Below, one piece after another: positions 5,138 through 11,078 of a stretch of DNA of 11,078 nt. The notes below the pieces were generated by a model. It was not told the origin of the DNA. It did not search any database and saw only the letters and a program-made list of their open reading frames with translations. The position numbers and the translations under genes are program-made. Every line of letters begins with the position of its first letter. The stretch's first letter is position 1. The DNA is from SFWF01 sp045539925 (lineage in GTDB: Bacteria; Bacillota; Clostridia; Oscillospirales; Acutalibacteraceae). The stretch covers positions 1-11,078 of the forward strand of contig JAZQGH010000129.1 of the NCBI GenBank assembly GCA_045539925.1. The letters run 5' to 3'.

Positions 5138-7302
5138 TATCTGTCACCTCCGTTACTCTGAACCTCTGCAGGAATACCAAGCTCGTCGAGCACCCTATAG
5201 AAGTGATGCTCTACCTCGGATTCCTTTATATTTCTTATAAAGCTTATATTAAGCTCGTTGCCGTAGGAAATAACACCGCAGTTGTACGGCGACTCTGCCT
5301 GAACGCCCAGAATAAAATCAAACCGCTTCACATAGGGCTTCATAGCCTCGGGAATATCCACCGCACCGAGGTTGGACATAGAAAAACAGGACTTTTTCTC
5401 CCCTACTGCATCGAAAATCGCTTTCATAACGATATTTTTTATGAATAACGGCATTATTCTTACTGCCATTATGCGTTCACTTTTAACATTTGTGGCTATT
5501 TTCATACTCATTTGCTTAGGCGTTATCTCTGCACCCATTTTATGCTTTATTACCGAGAGAATTTCCTCAAAGCTGTACTCACCTAAGCGAGGCAATATCT
5601 CAGGTGTGGTGTACATAGCAAAATTTCTCAGGGTTTTACTGCCGAATAGCTTACGCAGATTCACAGGAATAAGAATTTTTATAGGTCTGCGCCTTTTTAT
5701 ATTCGGCACCTTTTCCTTTTGCAGATTCTGAAGTGCCTGCATTATCACCGCACACATAAAGGCTGTAATACTGGCGCCGTACTCGTGTGCCTTCTCTCTG
5801 ACCTTATCCACAGGCAGTGTAAAGCAGGTAACATTTAAAAAGCCTGCCGTTTCGGGCGTACCCAAAATCTGCCAAGCGGTATTTTCTTTTCGGTCGGCAC
5901 AAACTGTACCTGCGTGTTTCTGGAAGCTATCCTCAAACTCTGCCTCGTCGGGCTCTTCGAGTCTGCCCAGCACTCCCTTTTCCGAGGGTAGATGCAAACC
6001 CGTTTTAAGCTGAAGATACTCGGCAACAAGGCTTTTTAAAAAGACAAGTGCCCCGTTTCCGTCGGTAAGGGAATGAAAAACCTCAATGGCAATTCGGTTT
6101 TTGTAGACAAGCACCCTGAAGGCACAGCGTCGGGTCTCTTTTTTGGTCATCCAGCAGAGCGGATAGCTGAAGTCGTCCCTGATTTCGGGCGAGGCGGAAA
6201 GCTCTTGCAGATAGTACCAGAAAATACCCTTTCGAAGCCTTACCGCGATAGACGGAAACCGTCTTACCGTTACATCAAGAGCAGTCTGCAGAACCTCTTT
6301 GTCTATTTCCTCAAAAAGGGTCATAGAAAGGCGGAAAACATTACTCCAGCCCCTGCGCCTTGCGGCAGGGTATATTTTAGCGGCATTATCGAGACGAAGC
6401 CACCTGAGCTTTCTTTCTGCCGACATAACGCGGTTTAAAAATCGGTCTATCTCGGCAAAATCTCTGCTGTCCTCCTTAAGACCGTAAAGAAGATATGCGT
6501 GGGGTCGGTCCTTTTTGGTTACAAGACGAGCGTTTGCCCCTGCCTCGGTAAGCTTTTTACACATCTCGGTAGCATCACTTAAAAGTATTTCGTTTTCTGC
6601 CGCAAAAATCAGCGAGGGCGGCATACCCAGAAGATCGGCAAACAGCGGGGAAGCATAGGGAGACAAGCGTTCGGTAGTATAGTTGTCGGCATAAAAATCG
6701 AGAAGGGCTTTTGTGAGTGTAGGGTCACTCTCGGCATTGCTTTTATAGGAGCTGCCCGAGCCCGTAAGGTCGGTCCAAGGGGAAATGGCGATTATTCCGC
6801 AGGGCAAGGGTTTTCCCAGTTCTTTAAGCCTTAAACAAAGGGCATAGCAAAGCCCTCCCCCTGCACTCTCACCGCAGAGTGTTATTCTGTCGGGCGTATA
6901 GCCCTTTGAGAGCAAATAAAAATAAGCCTCCACCGAATCGTCAAGTGCGGCGGGAAAGGGATGCTCGGGAGCAAGACGGTAGGCGGCGCAGAAAACCCTT
7001 GTGCCTGTTCGTGCCGCAAGCATTGAACCGAAGCCCTTTGCATAATCTATACCGCCGCAGGTATATCCTCCGCCGTGAAGATAGAGTATAACCCCCTGCC
7101 TACGCTCGTCATAAGGTATCATCCAAGCACCCGAAAAGACTTCGAAACGATGCTCGTGGGTGACCACATGGTCTTTATAGCGCATCTCCATAAGCTCACC
7201 TATTTTATCCTGACCCCGTCGTATCATTTTAAGTGAGCGCACCGACAGTATGGGTTTTATAAGAGAAAGCTGTTTTAAAACTGTTTTAGCAGATATTGAC
7301 AT
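5137..7302 (-). CDS. Fusion of alpha/beta-hydrolase (HSL-type esterase) and acyltransferase/condensation-like domain
   Basis: A 721-residue two-domain protein. Residues about 30-295 are an alpha/beta-hydrolase of the hormone-sensitive-lipase type: oxyanion HGGG at 76-79, nucleophile S146 in GESAGG, and H268 in RPHAY. The acid position reads ENEILLSD, so glutamate (238) or a nearby residue replaces the usual Asp. Residues about 300-715 resemble alcohol acetyltransferases and condensation-type acyltransferases, with the active-site motif HSLTDG at 410-415 and a late NLGAVDIPEAM segment. Together they suggest acyl transfer plus ester hydrolysis on a lipid or alcohol in the cytoplasm or at the membrane; the substrate is unknown. 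It lacks a signal peptide. AAAGGA lies 12 bases before the ATG. It is the first gene of an operon with the membrane protein at 4442-5137, from a promoter at 7339-7367. Confidence 0.85.
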   Translation of the reverse strand: MSISAKTVLKQLSLIKPILSVRSLKMIRRGQDKIGELMEMRYKDHVVTHEHRFEVFSGAWMIPYDERRQGVILYLHGGGYTCGGIDYAKGFGSMLAARTGTRVFCAAYRLAPEHPFPAALDDSVEAYFYLLSKGYTPDRITLCGESAGGGLCYALCLRLKELGKPLPCGIIAISPWTDLTGSGSSYKSNAESDPTLTKALLDFYADNYTTERLSPYASPLFADLLGMPPSLIFAAENEILLSDATEMCKKLTEAGANARLVTKKDRPHAYLLYGLKEDSRDFAEIDRFLNRVMSAERKLRWLRLDNAAKIYPAARRRGWSNVFRLSMTLFEEIDKEVLQTALDVTVRRFPSIAVRLRKGIFWYYLQELSASPEIRDDFSYPLCWMTKKETRRCAFRVLVYKNRIAIEVFHSLTDGNGALVFLKSLVAEYLQLKTGLHLPSEKGVLGRLEEPDEAEFEDSFQKHAGTVCADRKENTAWQILGTPETAGFLNVTCFTLPVDKVREKAHEYGASITAFMCAVIMQALQNLQKEKVPNIKRRRPIKILIPVNLRKLFGSKTLRNFAMYTTPEILPRLGEYSFEEILSVIKHKMGAEITPKQMSMKIATNVKSERIMAVRIMPLFIKNIVMKAIFDAVGEKKSCFSMSNLGAVDIPEAMKPYVKRFDFILGVQAESPYNCGVISYGNELNISFIRNIKESEVEHHFYRVLDELGIPAEVQSNGGDR

Positions 7303-7338
7303 TTATCGGTGCCGTCCTTTGATACTTTGTTTGTTTTT

Positions 7339-7367
7339 ATTTTATCTGAATACGCTTTCCTTGTCAA
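7339..7367 (-). promoter_or_regulatory. Predicted promoter of the hydrolase-DUF6320 operon
   Basis: On the minus strand a consensus TTGACA (7367-7362) and TAAAAT (7344-7339) lie exactly 17 bases apart, with the transcript start about 30 bases before the ATG at 7302. Its -35 box faces that of the SCIFF promoter across 22 bases. Confidence 0.8.
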
Positions 7368-7368
7368 C

Positions 7369-7385
7369 AATTACACTGTGTAATT
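7369..7385. promoter_or_regulatory. Perfect 17-nt palindrome between divergent promoters, candidate shared operator
   Basis: AATTACAC-T-GTGTAATT is a perfect palindrome centred on 7377. It starts one base beyond the -35 box of the hydrolase promoter and ends four bases before the -35 box of the SCIFF promoter. A dimeric regulator bound here could affect both operons. No regulator gene is adjacent and I cannot assign the motif to a family. Confidence 0.7.
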
Positions 7386-7389
7386 AGCC

Positions 7390-7418
7390 TTGACAAATGG
7401 CTTAAAATATGTTAGCAT
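7390..7418 (+). promoter_or_regulatory. Predicted promoter of the SCIFF operon
   Basis: TTGACA (7390-7395) and TAGCAT (7413-7418) are separated by 17 bases, about 36 bases before the SCIFF start codon. The -35 is consensus and the -10 matches 4 of 6 positions; CATAAT at 7416-7421 is an alternative -10 with poorer spacing. Confidence 0.75.
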
Positions 7419-7454
7419 AATAAAAAATAATTCTACCATAAGGAGTGTTTATAA

Positions 7455-7607
7455 ATGGAAAGAATCAAGACCTTATCTTCACGCGATCTCGAGGCTTCTG
7501 CTAAGACCGGTGGCTGTGGCGAATGCCAGACCTCTTGCCAGTCTGCAAGTAAGACTTCCTGCTCTGTTGCTAACCAGCAGTGCGAAAAGTGCAAAGAGAG
7601 CAAATAA
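7455..7607 (+). CDS. scfA: SCIFF ranthipeptide precursor, variant cysteine pattern
   Basis: A 50-residue RiPP precursor with AAGGAG about 9 bases before its ATG. The leader (MERIKTLSSRDLEASAKTGG) and the start of the core, CGECQTSCQSA, match the SCIFF (six cysteines in forty-five) family, and the SCIFF maturase gene follows. Cysteines are C21, C24, C28, C36, C43 and C46. In the usual SCIFF core, as I remember it, position 32 is Cys (QSACKTSC) and 37 is Thr; the C. thermocellum enzyme CteB links Cys32 to Thr37. Here both are Ser (S32, S37), while an extra C46 in the CEKCKESK tail restores six cysteines. The peptide is thus either modified at another pair or differently linked. Family assignment is firm; the consequence is inferred. 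SCIFF peptides are nearly universal in Clostridia and their role is unsettled. Confidence 0.92.
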   Translation: MERIKTLSSRDLEASAKTGGCGECQTSCQSASKTSCSVANQQCEKCKESK

Positions 7608-7622
7608 TTAAGGCTTAAAGCT

Positions 7623-7651
7623 TTGCCGCAGAGTTATCTGCGGCAATTTTT
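7623..7651 (+). terminator. Intrinsic terminator between SCIFF precursor and maturase
   Basis: TTGCCGCAGA (7623-7632) pairs perfectly with TCTGCGGCAA (7637-7646) across GTTA, followed by five T residues. No promoter is evident between it and the maturase start at 7672, so incomplete termination would give much precursor mRNA and little enzyme mRNA. Confidence 0.9.
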
Positions 7652-7671
7652 CTGTGAGAAGGAACTTTTAA

Positions 7672-9051
7672 ATGATACACGCATATAAGCTTAACGGATA
7701 TAATATTATTCTCGATGTGAACTCGGGCTGTGTTCACGTGGTTGACGAGGTTGCTTTTGATATTATTTCCGATTATGAAAAAAAAGAAAAAGAACTTATA
7801 AAAGAAGAAATTCTGACAAAATATGCCGACAGACCCGACGTAACGAGTGAGGATATTGACTGCGTTTTTGAGGACATCGAAGCCTTAAAGGCTCAGGGTA
7901 AGCTCTTCACCGAGGACAAATACAGAGCACTGGCTACTCAGTTTAAAAAGCGTCAGTCGGTTATAAAGGCTATCTGTCTGCACGTTGCACACGACTGCAA
8001 CCTTGCCTGTAAATACTGCTTTGCATGTGAGGGTGAGTATCACGGACCCCGCGGTCTTATGTCCTTTGAGGTGGGAAAACAGGCTCTTGATTTTCTTATA
8101 GCAAATTCGGGCAGTCGCAAAAACCTAGAGGTAGACTTTTTCGGTGGAGAGCCCTCCCTCAACTTTGATGTTGTTAAAAGGCTTGTTGAATACGGCAGAA
8201 GCATCGAAAAGGAAAAGGGTAAAAATTTCCGCTTTACATACACCACCAACGGTGTTATCCTAACCGACGAAATAATGGAGTTCTGCAACAAGGAAATGAG
8301 TAATGTGGTGCTCTCCTTAGACGGCAGAAAAGAGATAAACGACAAAATGAGGGTAAACCGCGGCGGTGTAGGGTCTTATGACACTATTGTTCCCAAGTTT
8401 CAAAAATTTGTTGAGACCAGAGGCGGTAAGGACTATTATATCCGCGGCACCTACACCCGTTTTAACAAGGATTTTGCCGCAGACATTCTGCATATGGCAG
8501 ATTTAGGCTTTAAGGAAATTTCTATTGAGCCTGTGGTTGCCGACCCTTCAGCTCCCTACGCCCTGAAAGAAGAAGACCTGCCCGAGCTTTTAGAGCAATA
8601 TGAAATTCTGGCAAAAGAAATGATTAAAAGGAACAAAAAAGGTGAGGGCTTTACCTTCTACCACTATATGATAGACCTAGACGGCGGACCCTGTGTTGTA
8701 AAACGCGTTTCGGGTTGCGGTGTGGGTACAGAATATATGGCGGTGACCCCTGAGGGAGACCTTTATCCCTGCCACCAGTTTGTAGGAAACGAAGACTTTA
8801 AGCTGGGAAATGTTTTTGAGGGAGTTAAAAATGCTGAGGTCTGTGAGCAATTCAAGCAGTGCAATATTTATTCCCACACCGAGTGTGACGACTGCTTTGC
8901 CCGTATGTACTGCTCAGGCGGATGCGCCGCTAATGCCTACAACTCCACAGGCAGTGTAAACGGAGTATATAAGCTTGGCTGTGAGCTTCACAAAAAGCGC
9001 ATTGAATGTGCTATTATGATAAAGGCTGCCGAAGCCTTTGGGGAGGAATAG
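7672..9051 (+). CDS. scfB: SCIFF peptide maturase, radical SAM/SPASM thioether-forming enzyme
   Basis: A 459-residue enzyme that makes thioether crosslinks in the SCIFF precursor. Residues 1-90 form the precursor-binding RRE domain. The radical SAM core starts near 98, with the cluster motif CNLACKYC (C109, C113, C116), followed by an extra C119; FFGGEPSLNFD is the expected SAM-binding GGE motif. The C-terminal third is a SPASM domain with many cysteines for two auxiliary 4Fe-4S clusters: CGVGTEYMAVTPEGDLYPCH, then CEQFKQCNIYSHTECDDCFARMYCSGGC and a final GCELHKKRIEC. Length and motifs match characterised SCIFF maturases such as CteB. AAGGAA lies 8 bases before the ATG. All clusters look intact, so the enzyme should be active despite the unusual precursor. 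The stop overlaps the ribosome binding site region of the next gene. Confidence 0.95.
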   Translation: MIHAYKLNGYNIILDVNSGCVHVVDEVAFDIISDYEKKEKELIKEEILTKYADRPDVTSEDIDCVFEDIEALKAQGKLFTEDKYRALATQFKKRQSVIKAICLHVAHDCNLACKYCFACEGEYHGPRGLMSFEVGKQALDFLIANSGSRKNLEVDFFGGEPSLNFDVVKRLVEYGRSIEKEKGKNFRFTYTTNGVILTDEIMEFCNKEMSNVVLSLDGRKEINDKMRVNRGGVGSYDTIVPKFQKFVETRGGKDYYIRGTYTRFNKDFAADILHMADLGFKEISIEPVVADPSAPYALKEEDLPELLEQYEILAKEMIKRNKKGEGFTFYHYMIDLDGGPCVVKRVSGCGVGTEYMAVTPEGDLYPCHQFVGNEDFKLGNVFEGVKNAEVCEQFKQCNIYSHTECDDCFARMYCSGGCAANAYNSTGSVNGVYKLGCELHKKRIECAIMIKAAEAFGEE

Positions 9052-9052
9052 T

Positions 9053-9289
9053 ATGCTAAAATACATATTCCCCCTATCCTATCCTAAAAAAAACGTATGG
9101 CTGAGTGCTGTAGGATATTTTATTCTCTATTTTGCCTCTTCCCTTTTTAAGGGCACTTTTATATACTTTTTCGGTGAAGGGACTACCCTTGGCAATCTCG
9201 GCGGCATAGTCGCACTTGCCGCTACCGTATACATTTTTATCGGACTTCTTCTTTTGTGCTTTGACCATCTGAAAATTGGACGAAAATAA
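9053..9289 (+). CDS. Small two-helix membrane protein coupled to the SCIFF maturase
   Basis: A 78-residue protein that I do not recognise. It has two hydrophobic segments, at about residues 15-36 (VWLSAVGYFILYFASSLFKG) and 47-70 (LGGIVALAATVYIFIGLLLLCF), and a short basic tail (HLKIGRK), so it should be a hairpin in the membrane. The ATG at 9053 begins one base after the maturase stop, with GGGGAGGAA about 6 bases upstream inside the maturase coding end. This gives tight coupling to the maturase. A terminator follows at once, so it is the last gene of the SCIFF operon. Context suggests export, anchoring or immunity for the modified peptide, but nothing in the sequence shows which. A chance operon partner is equally possible. 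Confidence 0.8.
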   Translation: MLKYIFPLSYPKKNVWLSAVGYFILYFASSLFKGTFIYFFGEGTTLGNLGGIVALAATVYIFIGLLLLCFDHLKIGRK

Positions 9290-9291
9290 AC

Positions 9292-9326
9292 AAATACTCC
9301 GCAAACTAACAGTCTGCGGAGTATTT
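9292..9326. terminator. Bidirectional terminator between SCIFF operon and prophage
   Basis: AAATACTCCGCA (9292-9303) pairs perfectly with TGCGGAGTATTT (9315-9326), 12 bp with an 11-base loop. The A-rich and T-rich ends let it act on both strands, stopping the SCIFF operon from the left and the phage lysis operon from the right. Only 38 bases separate the two convergent genes. Confidence 0.9.
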
Positions 9327-9327
9327 C

Positions 9328-9585
9328 TTATTTATTTGCTAAAAACTGATGAAAAGCTTCATACATCCCTGTAGATGCAAGGCCTGAAATCATTCCGCCA
9401 AGCAGAACATCAGGGGTAAAGGCAAAGCCGCTCACCCAAAGATTGAGTGCAGTTCCCAGCACCGCCATAATCAGCGGTATGAATTTGTTTACCTTATCGG
9501 TGCTGACGACATTCTTCAGAACATAGCCCACGCAAAGGCAGATGGCAACCACCACCAGCACGATATAGTTGTTTAAAAACTCCAT
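9328..9585 (-). CDS. Phage holin
   Basis: An 85-residue membrane protein with two clear hydrophobic segments, about residues 6-26 (NYIVLVVVAICLCVGYVLKNV) and 35-53 (FIPLIMAVLGTALNLWVSGF), and a third weaker one at about 58-75 (DVLLGGMISGLASTGMYEAFHQF). The IPLIMAVLG...GLASTGMYE pattern resembles the small clostridial phage holins of the Phage_holin_5_2 type. It would form pores that release the endolysin made by the neighbouring gene. TAGGAGGT lies 7 bases before the ATG and overlaps the amidase stop codon, so the two are co-translated. It is the last gene before the bidirectional terminator. Family assignment is by pattern only. Confidence 0.85.
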   Translation of the reverse strand: MEFLNNYIVLVVVAICLCVGYVLKNVVSTDKVNKFIPLIMAVLGTALNLWVSGFAFTPDVLLGGMISGLASTGMYEAFHQFLANK

Positions 9586-9596
9586 TTTTATACCTC

Positions 9597-10298
9597 CTAT
9601 ACGATTATCGCATCATATCCTTTTGACTTAAGCTCTTCTGCAAATTTTTCGGCATTTTCTTTTACACGGAATGCGCCAACCTGAACACGGTACAGTCCGT
9701 CTGCGGGTGCTGTAGCTTTTTTAGTCAGTCCGCCTCGTCTTACAATGACCTCGACGATTGCCTTGGCGCATTTATCGGCATAGTCCTCCGAAAGGATTAT
9801 AGGCACATCGGTAGCACTGTCCATAAAGCCAAGCTCTAAAAGTACCGCAGGCATTTTTGTAAGCCGACATTCGGCAAGATTAGCTGTTGCCAGAGGCTGT
9901 GCGCGATTGCCCTTAAGACCCGTTTTTTCAATAAGTGCCTCATAAAGCTCCTTCTGCCACTGCTTTGTAGCTTCGCTTACGTTGGTATAGGTGTAGGCAA
10001 CGATACCACCGCCACTGCCTCCGCCGATACCTGCGTTATGGTGAATTGAGATATACACATCTGCGCCGAAGCTGTTAGCGGCAGCTGCCCTTTCTTCCAC
10101 CGAGATATTCTTTTCACCCTGAGTATCGTCGGTGCGAAGCAGAGAATATCCTTCGTATGCCGAAAGCTGTTTTTCTATCTTGTCCGCAATACGGTCGTTA
10201 AGCGTCCATTCCCTTGTTTCGTTTTTGTCGAGGGCTTTTAACACCCTTTTTCCAGAAGTGTATTTGTAGTGTCCTGCTGTAAGTGCAATTTTAAGCAT
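9597..10298 (-). CDS. Phage endolysin: N-acetylmuramoyl-L-alanine amidase with partial SPOR domain
   Basis: A 233-residue Amidase_3 enzyme that cuts the amide bond between muramic acid and the peptide stem. Zinc ligands and catalytic residues are visible: H10 in TAGH, a glutamate near 30 in ETREW, H86 in SIHHNA, and E155 in LLELGF. Residues about 200-233 (LYRVQVGAFRVKENAEKF...) are the first half of a SPOR-type wall-binding domain, which ends after about 33 residues instead of about 70. The start at 10298 has AAAGGAGG 6 bases upstream; an 18-residue extension in frame overlaps the upstream gene and is rejected. It lacks a signal peptide, as expected for a holin-released endolysin, and the holin gene follows. 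Host amidases of this family exist, but the phage neighbours make endolysin the better call. Confidence 0.93.
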   Translation of the reverse strand: MLKIALTAGHYKYTSGKRVLKALDKNETREWTLNDRIADKIEKQLSAYEGYSLLRTDDTQGEKNISVEERAAAANSFGADVYISIHHNAGIGGGSGGGIVAYTYTNVSEATKQWQKELYEALIEKTGLKGNRAQPLATANLAECRLTKMPAVLLELGFMDSATDVPIILSEDYADKCAKAIVEVIVRRGGLTKKATAPADGLYRVQVGAFRVKENAEKFAEELKSKGYDAIIV

Positions 10299-10317
10299 AT
10301 TTTTCCTCCTTTCAAAC

Positions 10318-10569
10318 TTAATTGTTGGGTTGGTGATACCTTCTAAGGTCATCTATCCTATGATTTATAACCTTGAATTTTTCTTCGAACACCTTATTAT
10401 CTTCCTCGAGCTGATAGGTGCGTTCGACTATGCGGTTGTGCTTTTCCACCTTCATTTCAAGCTGTTCTATACGGTACTGCCACACCTTGTTGGAGATAAG
10501 TGCCGCTATAAGAGAGCCGAGCCCAGAGCCGCAAAGACCTATTACAGCCACGATTACCGCGTCACTCAT
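10318..10569 (-). CDS. Membrane-anchored coiled-coil protein of the phage lysis module (XhlA-like)
   Basis: An 83-residue protein with one hydrophobic segment at about residues 4-27 (AVIVAVIGLCGSGLGSLIAALI) and a charged coiled-coil from about 30 to 78 (EQLEMKVEKHNRIVERTYQLEEDNKVFEEKF). This architecture, and a place just upstream of the amidase and holin, fit accessory lysis proteins such as XhlA of PBSX-type elements, although the membrane segment order is reversed compared with XhlA, where it is C-terminal. It could be a second holin or a tail-lysis linker. Its ATG overlaps the upstream stop (ATGA) and GGAG lies about 11 bases before it. Confidence 0.72.
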   Translation of the reverse strand: MSDAVIVAVIGLCGSGLGSLIAALISNKVWQYRIEQLEMKVEKHNRIVERTYQLEEDNKVFEEKFKVINHRIDDLRRYHQPNN

Positions 10570-10799
10570 AGGGTGTTTCTCTCCTCTGCCTTTATCTGCT
10601 CCACAAAGGCATTATACTCGGCGAATTCCTCGGGTTTAGTGTCGCGTTGGCGGAGAATGGCAAGTTCATCGTCGACCGAATATTTTTCACGGATACGGTT
10701 TACCACCCTCTGCTCGTAAGGGATAGGCGGAATTTTTTGCAGCTGAGCAATTTCCTCTGCCGTCATATCCCTGTAAATTCCGTTATCGTACATTCTCAT
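10566..10799 (-). CDS. Small phage tail-associated protein (XkdX/tail-fibre-adjacent type)
   Basis: A 77-residue, charged, soluble protein. It starts MYDNGIYRDMTAEEIAQLQK and ends with a helical stretch (SVDDELAILRQRDTKPEEFAEYNAFVEQIKAEE). I recognise the pattern from small genes lying between the last tail gene and the lysis genes of clostridial prophages, but know no established function; tail fibre assembly or a small tail cap are possibilities. The ATG at 10799 overlaps the upstream stop codon by one base (TAATG), with GGGGGG about 10 bases before it; a GTG start further up (10817) is less likely. It overlaps the next gene by four bases. Confidence 0.75.
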   Translation of the reverse strand: MRMYDNGIYRDMTAEEIAQLQKIPPIPYEQRVVNRIREKYSVDDELAILRQRDTKPEEFAEYNAFVEQIKAEERNTL

Positions 10800-11078
10800 T
10801 ATACATCTACCCCCCACATCTCAATTTTTGTGTCTTTTTGAAAGTCACCGTTATTAGCAGAAAATCGCAGTTCTGCAATGCTATCAGCAGAGCAAGGTTT
10901 AGAATAATTTTGAAACTGTGTATAGTCGCCAACACCGCTATGTGCCTCAATAAACATTTTTCCATTTTCTATCCACGCGTCTACATAAGCATTAACATAA
11001 TCCTTCCTAACAAACAACGTTGCGTATGTTAAATTATATGGCGAAAGAATTGTCAAATCAAAATTGCCTGTACCGCCG
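10799..11078 (-). CDS. C-terminal part of a phage tail or receptor-type protein (incomplete)
   Basis: The reading frame is open to the right edge of the window, so only the last 92 residues are seen, without the start codon. They read as a beta-rich domain (NFDLTILSPYNLTYATLFVRKDYVN..., alternating polar and hydrophobic residues) ending EMWGVDV. This is typical of the end of a tail fibre, tail tip or minor structural protein, and the position at the end of the late operon before the lysis genes agrees. The precise family cannot be told from this fragment. The last base of its stop codon is shared with the ATG of the following gene. Confidence 0.6.
   Translation of the reverse strand, partial: GGTGNFDLTILSPYNLTYATLFVRKDYVNAYVDAWIENGKMFIEAHSGVGDYTQFQNYSKPCSADSIAELRFSANNGDFQKDTKIEMWGVDV

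Larger units (their letters stand above)
9328..11078 (-). mobile_element. Prophage late region, tail end and lysis module (partial)
   Basis: Five tightly packed minus-strand genes, in transcription order: C-terminal end of a tail-type protein, small tail-associated protein, coiled-coil membrane protein, amidase endolysin and holin. Overlaps of one to four bases and short gaps indicate one late operon. The segment continues past the right window edge. No integrase, attachment repeat or tRNA is visible between 9289 and 9328, so the true prophage boundary is not seen, and a phage-tail-like particle cannot be excluded. Confidence 0.8.

Noticed and set aside
5203..5731. Long plus-strand reading frames antisense to the hydrolase/acyltransferase gene
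   Set aside because: Codon-shadow frames within a well-supported gene, without ribosome binding sites or recognisable domains.

Overview
The window looks like the chromosome of a strictly anaerobic, low-to-moderate GC Clostridia member, most like gut Oscillospiraceae/Ruminococcaceae. The basis is gene content only: Rex, a PerR-type Fur regulator, a rubrerythrin with an N-terminal rubredoxin domain, rubredoxin, the SCIFF peptide with its radical SAM maturase, a DUF421/DUF4363 pair, and strong AGGAGG ribosome binding sites. No rRNA, tRNA or CRISPR array is visible.

Layout. 1-179 is the right part of a short inverted-repeat element, followed by a small XRE regulator gene (359-601). 640-2367, minus strand, carries DUF4363 and DUF421 membrane proteins downstream of rex. 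Divergently, 2441-3767 is a peroxide/oxygen defence block: perR, rubrerythrin and an atypical rubredoxin, closed by a terminator. 3783-3962 is a compact stretch with promoter, long imperfect hairpin and terminator that looks like a complete small-RNA gene and matches no RNA family I recognise. It is followed by a small Cys-rich ORF (3982-4212) whose 3' end lies inside a complete 279-bp inverted-repeat element (4138-4416), a second copy of the repeat at the left edge. 4442-7302, minus strand, is a two-gene operon: an alpha/beta-hydrolase fused to an acyltransferase-like domain, and a zinc-ribbon membrane protein (DUF6320-like). 7390-9289, plus strand, is the SCIFF ranthipeptide operon: precursor, terminator, maturase and a small two-helix membrane protein. 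9328-11078, minus strand, is the downstream end of a prophage late region: tail protein end, small tail-associated protein, coiled-coil membrane protein, amidase endolysin and holin.

How the parts work together. Rex (NADH/NAD+ sensing) and PerR (peroxide sensing) are divergent neighbours, and PerR sits upstream of the peroxide-reducing rubrerythrin and the electron carrier rubredoxin. The hydrolase operon and the SCIFF operon share a divergent promoter region with a perfect 17-nt palindrome between the two -35 boxes, so one regulator could control both.

The observations most worth a second look are: (i) the SCIFF precursor, which has Ser at position 32 and Ser at position 37, the two places occupied by the thioether donor Cys and acceptor Thr in the characterised C. 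thermocellum peptide, while keeping six cysteines through an extra C-terminal one; (ii) the candidate small RNA at 3816-3962; (iii) the two repeat copies, whose differences in the main helix include two compensating base-pair changes; (iv) the rubredoxin with CPCG and CPVCS in place of the two normal metal-binding loops.
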